From CAZVJA01 sp964626885 (GTDB taxonomy: Bacteria; Planctomycetota; Planctomycetia; Planctomycetales; Planctomycetaceae): 18,087 nucleotides of DNA. The stretch covers positions 1 to 18,087 of the forward strand of contig CAZVJA010000103.1 of the NCBI GenBank assembly GCA_964626885.1, in the 5' to 3' direction. The stretch's first letter is position 1, and the number at the start of each line of letters is the position of its first letter. A program made the translations under genes and the position numbers. Under the pieces are notes generated by a model. That model saw nothing but the letters and a program-made list of their open reading frames with translations, ran no database searches and had not been told where the DNA came from. Of this stretch, positions 7,763 through 12,872 are shown in pieces.

Positions 7763-9295
7763 ATGCACGATCAACCTTCCAATATTCCACTCTCCAGTCT
7801 CGGTCAGCAGATGCTCGACCGGCGGGGTTTTCTGGCGAACACCACCGGCGGACTGGGGAGTATTGCGCTGGTCAACCTGCTGGCCGGGCAGAGTCTGCTG
7901 GCTGCGAACGGGACTGACCGTTCCGGAGAATCGACGCTGAATGCAGGCGGGCCGATCCGGCCGGTCATCGATGCATCCCGTCCCCACGCGGCGAGGCAGT
8001 CCCACTTCACCCCCAAAGCCCGCAACGTGCTCGTCCTCTTCTGTTCCGGTGCTTGCAGCCACGTCGACACCTGGGACTACAAACCGGAATTGATCAAACG
8101 GCACGACCAGCCGCTGCCCGGCACCAACAAGCTGATCACCTTTCAGGGGGAGCAGGGACACCTTATCAAGAGTCCGTACGCATTTCGTCCGCGAGGCGAG
8201 AGCGGAAAGATAACGTCCGATCTGCTGCCGCAACTCGGCGAACTCGCTGACGAGATGTGCTTTGTGCATTCGCTCACCAGCAAGACGAACACGCACGGAC
8301 CGGGCGAAAACTTCATGTCAACCGGTTACACGCTCAATGGCTTCCCGAGTATGGGCTCCTGGGTGAGTTACGCGCTGGGGGCAGAGACCGAAGACTTGCC
8401 CGCTTTCGTGGCGATTCCCGACCCGCGCGGCGTGCCGCAGTCGAGCATGAACAATTGGAATGCCGGTTTTCTACCGGCGGTGTTTCAAGGGACCCCGTTC
8501 AACGCGGAAAAGCCGATCCGGCACTTGGCACGGCCGAATGGCGTCGATCGTAACACCGATCTTGCAACGGCGAGTTTCCTCAAGACTCTGAACGAGCGGC
8601 ATCTGGAACGCTCTCCCGGCGACAGCGAGTTGGCGGCGCGCATCGCCAGTTACGAGTTGGCGGCCCGCATGCAGTTGAGCATCCCGAGAATCACTGACTT
8701 GTCGAGCGAGCCGGCACACATCTTAAAGATGTATGGCGCCGACGACACCGAGAATAAGGTGAAGGCCGGTTTCGCGCGCAACTGCATCCTCGCCCGTCGG
8801 CTGATTGAAGAAGGGGTGCGGTTCGTGCAATTGTTCAACGGAGCCTATGCGATGGGAGAAGGGGTCGGCAACTGGGACGGCCACAAGACCCTCAAAAAAC
8901 AGTACGACGTGCATGGCCCGATTCTCGATCAACCGGCCGCCGCGCTACTGAAGGACATGAAGCAGCGCGGCTTGCTCGAAGAGACGCTCGTCGTCTGGTG
9001 CACCGAATTCGGCCGCATGCCGACCTTCCAGAAAGGAGCCAGCGGGCGGGACCACAATCCGCATGGGTTCACTGCCTGGCTGGCAGGGGCGGGGATCAAA
9101 CGGGCGATGAGTTACGGCGCGACCGATGAATTCGGATACAAAGCGGTCGAGAACGTCCGGACGGTTCACGATCTGCACGCGACGATCCTGCATCTGCTCG
9201 GCCTCAATCACGAGCGGCTGTCGTATTATCACAACGGCCTCGAGCGGCGGCTGACCGACGTTCATGGTCATGTGATTCACGAGATTCTCACATAG
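7763..9295 (+). CDS. DUF1501 family protein, Tat-exported (second copy)
   Basis: The product has 510 residues, longer than the copy at 2979-4277. The leader is unusual: a 19-residue polar extension precedes the twin-arginine motif (R20-R21-G-F-L-A), followed by a Gly/Ala/Leu-rich hydrophobic run ending near SLLAANG. DUF1501 signatures follow: VLVLFCSGACSHVDTWDYKP, a PGENFMSTGYTLNG segment, PSMGSWVSYALG, FVQLFNGAYAMGEGVGNWDG, LVVWCTEFGRMPTFQKGASG and RDHNPHGFTAWLAG, and a C-terminal TVHDLHATILHLLGLNHERL. The GRDHNPHGF and VHDLHATILHLLG segments resemble those of the many planctomycete DUF1501 proteins paired with DUF1549/DUF1553 partners. The start ATG has no strong ribosome site; translational coupling to the upstream gene, 27 bases away, is likely. 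Function is unknown; an alkaline-phosphatase-like fold with metal-binding Asp/His is family knowledge plus inference. Confidence 0.9.
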   Translation: MHDQPSNIPLSSLGQQMLDRRGFLANTTGGLGSIALVNLLAGQSLLAANGTDRSGESTLNAGGPIRPVIDASRPHAARQSHFTPKARNVLVLFCSGACSHVDTWDYKPELIKRHDQPLPGTNKLITFQGEQGHLIKSPYAFRPRGESGKITSDLLPQLGELADEMCFVHSLTSKTNTHGPGENFMSTGYTLNGFPSMGSWVSYALGAETEDLPAFVAIPDPRGVPQSSMNNWNAGFLPAVFQGTPFNAEKPIRHLARPNGVDRNTDLATASFLKTLNERHLERSPGDSELAARIASYELAARMQLSIPRITDLSSEPAHILKMYGADDTENKVKAGFARNCILARRLIEEGVRFVQLFNGAYAMGEGVGNWDGHKTLKKQYDVHGPILDQPAAALLKDMKQRGLLEETLVVWCTEFGRMPTFQKGASGRDHNPHGFTAWLAGAGIKRAMSYGATDEFGYKAVENVRTVHDLHATILHLLGLNHERLSYYHNGLERRLTDVHGHVIHEILT

Positions 9296-9346
9296 CCGTC
9301 GGATCGGTGTTGAGACGCGCGTTGCCCTTCTCACTGTGTTCGAGCG

Positions 9347-9372
9347 TGCGACAAATTCCAAAATTTGTCACA
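9347..9372. promoter_or_regulatory. 26-base palindrome, probable operator of the respiratory operon
   Basis: Arms TGCGACAAATT (9347-9357) and AATTTGTCACA (9362-9372) are inverted copies with one mismatch (10 of 11) around a 4-base centre CCAA. The central part is AT-rich and no T-run follows, which argues against a terminator for the gene ending at 9295. The outer ends (TGCGA and TCACA) loosely recall CRP/FNR-family half-sites, but the spacing is not that of a classical site, so the regulator is unknown. It lies upstream of the candidate promoter at 9391-9420. Confidence 0.5.
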
Positions 9373-9390
9373 TCAGGAACATTTCCGGGG

Positions 9391-9420
9391 TTGGAAGATT
9401 CGCGGCTCGGTTGCTAAAGT
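9391..9420 (+). promoter_or_regulatory. Weak sigma70-like promoter candidate for the Rieske-cytochrome b-nap operon
   Basis: TTGGAA (9391-9396) and TAAAGT (9415-9420) match 4 of 6 consensus positions each, with an 18-base spacer. If used, transcription would start near 9427, leaving a leader of about 157 bases, and the palindrome would be centred about 67 bases upstream, a position compatible with an activator. Chance matches of this quality are common. Confidence 0.25.
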
Positions 9421-9465
9421 ATCGGGCGCCCATCCCCCCGTTGTGCTGTCGCACATCATGTCGCG

Positions 9466-9496
9466 ACTGAATCAGCATCCTTTCGATTGATTCAGT
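9466..9496 (+). promoter_or_regulatory. Hairpin in the leader of the respiratory operon
   Basis: ACTGAATCA (9466-9474) and TGATTCAGT (9488-9496) form a perfect 9-base inverted repeat with a 13-base loop. It lies about 88 bases before the Rieske start. It is not followed by a T-run, so it is more likely an operator or an mRNA leader structure than a terminator. Confidence 0.4.
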
Positions 9497-9583
9497 GACA
9501 GATCTGCACGGCCGACGGCTGTTTCCATCTGGGTTTAACCGCGAAGCGCGTCTCGCGCCAGTCGGATAGCACGGATTGTGGTC

Positions 9584-10117
9584 ATGTCAGAACAAAAGCC
9601 GGACGGCTTGGGTTCGCACACGCACGGAAGCACAGTGCCGACGGATCAGCAAAACGACCGTCGGACGTTTCTTTCCACGCTGGCGATGTATACCGGGCTG
9701 TTGAGTGCCTACGGTTTCTTCGCGTCGCTCGCCGGACGGTTTCTGTTCCCGGCGCGCCCCACTCCAAAGGCATGGCAATTCGTTTCCGAACTCGCACATT
9801 TGTCCGTCGGTTCCTCGATCAATTACCAGACTCCCGTCGGCCAGCGCGTGGCGATTACCCGCACCGGCGATCGTGGAACGGTGGAGGATTTCATTGCTCT
9901 TTCGAGCACTTGCCCTCACTTGGGTTGCCACGTTCATTGGGAGTCCAACAACAACCGTTTCTTCTGTCCCTGCCATAACGGAGCGTTCGACGTTTCTGGA
10001 AAAGCAACTGCCGGCCCACCGAAAGAGGCGGGGCAAAGCCTGGCGCGTTATCCGTTGAAGATCGAGAACGGCCTGTTGTTTGTCGAGGTCGCTGTTCAGG
10101 AGGGGTCGACAGCATGA
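9584..10117 (+). CDS. qcrA: Rieske iron-sulfur subunit of a cytochrome bc/b6f-type quinol oxidase complex
   Basis: The product has 177 residues from the ATG at 9584; a GTG two codons upstream (9578) is an alternative, and neither has a strong ribosome site. It has a twin-arginine motif (R26-R27-T-F-L) and a single membrane anchor at about 33-55 (LAMYTGLLSAYGFFASLAG), as expected for a Tat-exported, membrane-anchored Rieske protein. The [2Fe-2S] ligands are intact: box 1 C110-P-H112-L-G-C115 and box 2 C128-P-C130-H131. Box 2 reads CPCHNGAFD where high-potential Rieske proteins have CPCHGSxYD, so the Ser and Tyr that hydrogen-bond the cluster are Gly and Phe. From established Rieske work this predicts a lower midpoint potential, fitting menaquinol. 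The stop overlaps the cytochrome b start (ATGA), indicating translational coupling. Confidence 0.93.
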   Translation: MSEQKPDGLGSHTHGSTVPTDQQNDRRTFLSTLAMYTGLLSAYGFFASLAGRFLFPARPTPKAWQFVSELAHLSVGSSINYQTPVGQRVAITRTGDRGTVEDFIALSSTCPHLGCHVHWESNNNRFFCPCHNGAFDVSGKATAGPPKEAGQSLARYPLKIENGLLFVEVAVQEGSTA

Positions 10118-11163
10118 GTGCGATCCGGGCCTGGTTCCAGGAACGAATACCGATCTCGGGCGCGCAGCTCCAAGAGCTGACCAACGAACCGGTTCCCAAT
10201 CACCTCAAGCGATGGTGGTTCTGCCTCGGCGGGACGCCGGCGTATTTGTTTGTCGTGCAGATTTTTACCGGCATTCTCCTGGCATTCTATTATCAGCCCT
10301 CGCCGACGACGGCCTACGAGTCGGTCCGCTACATCACCAATGAGGTGGCGTACGGCTGGTATTTCCGGAGTGTGCACAAATGGGCCGCCACCTTGATGAT
10401 CGCCGCGGTGATTCTGCACCAGATGCGGGTCTACTTCACAGGTGCCTACCGTAAGCCGCGCGAAATCAATTGGATGGTCGGCATGTGCCTGCTGCTCTGC
10501 ACGTTGATGACCGGCTTCACGGGCTACAGCCTGGTTTTCGAGCAGTTGAGCTACTGGGGAGCGACCGTCGGCTCGAACATCTGCGACACGGTGCCGATTG
10601 TCGGGGGCTTTATCAAGAAGCTGATGCTCGCCGGGGATTCATATAACGACCGTACTCTGCCCCGGTTTTTCATCATGCATGCGGCGGTGTTGCCGGTGAC
10701 GATCATCTTGCTACTGTCGATTCACATCGGAATTCTGCGACTCCAGGGTGTGACGGAATTCCGTTTCGAGGATGAGACCCCCGGCGAGGCGAAAACATTC
10801 AACTTCTTCCCCGATCACTTCTACACCGAACTGATCATGGGGCTCGTGCTGATGATCCTGTTGAGCGTGATGGCGACGGCGTTACCGGCGGTGATGGGGC
10901 CGCAGGCTGATCCGTCGACCACGCCGGAAGTTATCAAGCCGGAGTGGTTTTTCTACGTCAGTTTCCGCTGGTTGAAATTGTTCTCGGGGACGTTTGCCGT
11001 CCTTTCGAGCGGATTCATTGTATTCGTGATGTTTATCTGGCCGTTCATTGATGCCTGGATCCGCCGGACCACCCGGTTCGCGGAGGCCAGCGTGTGGATC
11101 GGCATTGTGGGTGTGTTTCTTATTGTTGGGCTAACGGTTTGGGAAGCTGCCGTCGAACATTGA
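10114..11163 (+). CDS. qcrB: Cytochrome b, b6/subunit-IV fused type, with haem c(i) cysteine
   Basis: The product has 349 residues, with AGGAGGGG (10098-10105) before the ATG. Seven membrane spans are visible: four in a b6-like half and three in a subunit-IV-like half, fused in one chain. Haem ligands are H88/H102 (13 residues between) and H189/H204 (14 between, the b6 pattern rather than the mitochondrial 13). C36 in WWFCLGG aligns with the b6 cysteine (YCLGG) that covalently binds the extra haem c(i), so this subunit probably carries three haems. The quinol-site motif is PEWF (276-279) instead of the usual PEWY. Role: transfers electrons from quinol to the Rieske protein and recycles electrons through the b haems in the cytoplasmic membrane. 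No cytochrome c1 or f gene follows; the next gene is an anchored octaheme protein. Confidence 0.93.
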   Translation: MSAIRAWFQERIPISGAQLQELTNEPVPNHLKRWWFCLGGTPAYLFVVQIFTGILLAFYYQPSPTTAYESVRYITNEVAYGWYFRSVHKWAATLMIAAVILHQMRVYFTGAYRKPREINWMVGMCLLLCTLMTGFTGYSLVFEQLSYWGATVGSNICDTVPIVGGFIKKLMLAGDSYNDRTLPRFFIMHAAVLPVTIILLLSIHIGILRLQGVTEFRFEDETPGEAKTFNFFPDHFYTELIMGLVLMILLSVMATALPAVMGPQADPSTTPEVIKPEWFFYVSFRWLKLFSGTFAVLSSGFIVFVMFIWPFIDAWIRRTTRFAEASVWIGIVGVFLIVGLTVWEAAVEH

Positions 11164-11179
11164 CGGTCGAACTTTGACG
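11152..11179 (+). repeat. 14-base tandem duplication across the cytochrome b stop codon
   Basis: GTCGAACATTGACG (11152-11165) is followed at once by GTCGAACTTTGACG (11166-11179), 13 of 14 identical. The first copy holds the cytochrome b stop codon (11161-11163); the second copy holds a TTG in frame with the octaheme gene. It looks like a slippage duplication in the spacer. Confidence 0.6.
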
Positions 11180-11194
11180 ATTGGGGTAGTTCGC

Positions 11195-12829
11195 ATGACG
11201 CTCAAGACGAAGCAGGGGATCATCGCAGCGTTGGGAGCCCTGTTCCTGGTGTCGCTGATTTTTGTGCAATGGATGGAAGTTGTCCGGAAGCAGGGTGAGG
11301 TCGGGCGAGCCGCCGGGCATGTTTCGATACCGGTCGCGTCGCGCAGTTGCGTCGAGTGTCATGAAAAACTGACGAAGGGAATCATCGATCATTGGAAGTT
11401 CAGCACCCATGCTGCCAAAGGGGTCGGTTGCGTCGACTGCCATAAGGCCGAATCGGGGGACGTGGACGGCTTCGAGCACTACGGTTTCCAAATCGCCACG
11501 ATTGTTACCCCGCGCGACTGCTCGAAATGTCATCCGAAAGAAGCCACAGAATTCGCTCACAGCCACCACGCCAAAGGGGGGAACATTCTCGCATCGCTCG
11601 ACAATTTTCTCGCGGAAACGGTCGAAGGCTCGAGAGTGCCGTTCAATCCCCATTCTCCAACCCCCGGCCGTCCGGACATTAACACCGTCGACGGCATGGC
11701 GAGCGCCTTCGTCGGTTGCGTGCAATGCCACGGCAGCAAGGTGGCTCTCGAAACCAAAGATGGCGGAAAGGTGACCGTCGATGATCTGAAGCCCGATAAA
11801 GACGGCAAGCCGACAGTACTCGCCGTGCTCGACAAAATTCGCAAGGATGAGACCGGACGCCCGAGATTCCATACCAGCACTTGGCCGAATACCGGCATTG
11901 GCCGGTTGAACCTGGACGGTTCCAGGGGCTCTTGCTCCGCCTGCCACAGCCGGCACGACTTCTCACCCCGCCGTGCCCGCCAGCCGGAGAATTGCGGCAA
12001 ATGTCACCTCGGCCCCGACCATCCGCAAAAAGAGATTTACGAAGAGTCGAAACACGGAGTGGCTTTCCGCGACCTGAAAGAACACATGAATCTCGACGCC
12101 CACAAGTGGGTGCTAGGCAAGGATTACTCCCAAGCACCGACCTGTGCGACGTGTCACATGTCCGCCAACACGCAGAACGGCGAAGTGGTCACACACGACC
12201 CCGGAACGCGAATTTCCTGGACGAACCGCCCGCCAATCAGCCAGGTGCTCGACACCGACGCCGATGGCAAAGTCGTCACCGAGACCGACCCGACGAAACG
12301 AAAGGAACTGATCAAGCTCTCGGCGGAGACCAAGCGAGACAACATGAAGCAGGTCTGCACGCACTGCCATACGAAGAACTACGTGAATTCGTTCTACAAG
12401 CAGTATGACGATTTCGTCGTGCTCTATAACGAGAAGTTCGGCAAACCGGGCAAGGCGATTATGGACGAACTCCTCAAGCAGAAACTCATCACCGCCACGC
12501 AATTCGACGAGGAAATCGAATGGACCTGGTTCTACCTGTGGCATCATGAAGGACGCCGCGCACGGCACGGCGCCTCGATGATGGCTCCCGACTATGCCCA
12601 CTGGCACGGCATGTACGAAGTGGCCGAGCGGTTCTACATGGGGTTGATTCCGCAAGCGCGAGAGATCACCAAGCACGGAGCCGAAACCGGTAAGCAGGCC
12701 GAGGCCGCCGCGGTCAACAAGGTGATCGACGAAATCCTCGCCCGGCCGGAACATGCCTGGAAGGAAGGGGCCAAGCCGAAAGAACCGGAACCGTCGGCCG
12801 CAGCGCCCCCCCCCGCGCCACCGAAGTGA
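11195..12829 (+). CDS. Octaheme cytochrome c of the hydroxylamine oxidoreductase (HAO) family, N-terminally membrane-anchored
   Basis: The product has 544 residues from the ATG at 11195, preceded by GGGGTAG; an in-frame TTG at 11174 is less likely. One hydrophobic segment at about 8-27 (GIIAALGALFLVSLIFVQWM) has no obvious cleavage site, so it is probably an anchor. Eight CXXCH motifs begin at residues 52, 79, 109, 175, 247, 267, 317 and 388. There is no CXXCK, which argues against NrfA and octaheme nitrite reductase (ONR). HAO-family stretches are clear: CGKCHLGPDHPQKEIYEESK, TCATCHMS, WHHEGRRARHGASMM and DYAHWHGMYE. HAO has a Tyr-haem P460 crosslink; Y467 and Y474 in the last stretch are candidates, but only an alignment can tell. 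Oxidative HAOs make NO from hydroxylamine, while relatives run in reverse on nitrite. Its place between cytochrome b and NapA favours reduction or relay. The Pro/Ala tail contains a run of nine C. Confidence 0.9.
   Translation: MTLKTKQGIIAALGALFLVSLIFVQWMEVVRKQGEVGRAAGHVSIPVASRSCVECHEKLTKGIIDHWKFSTHAAKGVGCVDCHKAESGDVDGFEHYGFQIATIVTPRDCSKCHPKEATEFAHSHHAKGGNILASLDNFLAETVEGSRVPFNPHSPTPGRPDINTVDGMASAFVGCVQCHGSKVALETKDGGKVTVDDLKPDKDGKPTVLAVLDKIRKDETGRPRFHTSTWPNTGIGRLNLDGSRGSCSACHSRHDFSPRRARQPENCGKCHLGPDHPQKEIYEESKHGVAFRDLKEHMNLDAHKWVLGKDYSQAPTCATCHMSANTQNGEVVTHDPGTRISWTNRPPISQVLDTDADGKVVTETDPTKRKELIKLSAETKRDNMKQVCTHCHTKNYVNSFYKQYDDFVVLYNEKFGKPGKAIMDELLKQKLITATQFDEEIEWTWFYLWHHEGRRARHGASMMAPDYAHWHGMYEVAERFYMGLIPQAREITKHGAETGKQAEAAAVNKVIDEILARPEHAWKEGAKPKEPEPSAAAPPPAPPK
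12806..12814 (+). repeat. Nine-C homopolymer in the 3' end of the octaheme gene
   Basis: The run encodes part of the Pro-rich tail five codons before the octaheme stop. The NapA frame is already open at this point (no stop from 12753 onward), so loss of a single C would join the octaheme and NapA frames. The tract is real in the sequence given; any role is speculative. Confidence 0.6.
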
Positions 12830-12858
12830 ACTCGATTGGTCAACCTGTAACTGCATTC

Positions 12859-12863
12859 AGGAG
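12859..12863 (+). promoter_or_regulatory. Ribosome binding site deciding the NapA GTG start
   Basis: AGGAG with a 9-base spacer to the GTG at 12873. The GTG is immediately followed by the twin-arginine leader (TTNRRDFL). This favours it over the longer frame opening at 12753, whose N-terminus would be a basic, Pro-rich stretch overlapping the octaheme gene. Confidence 0.6.
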
Positions 12864-12872
12864 TTGTTCCTC

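Noticed and set aside
9350..9369. Dyad after the DUF1501 gene as an intrinsic terminator
   Set aside because: The stem is AT-rich and no T-run follows, so an operator is the better reading.
11195..12829. Octaheme protein as NrfA or octaheme nitrite reductase (ONR)
   Set aside because: Both use a CXXCK haem site; all eight sites here are CXXCH and the C-terminal motifs are those of the HAO family.
12753..12872. Upstream extension of NapA from 12753
   Set aside because: The added residues are a basic, Pro-rich translation of the octaheme gene's 3' end in another frame, and the Tat leader begins at the GTG at 12873.
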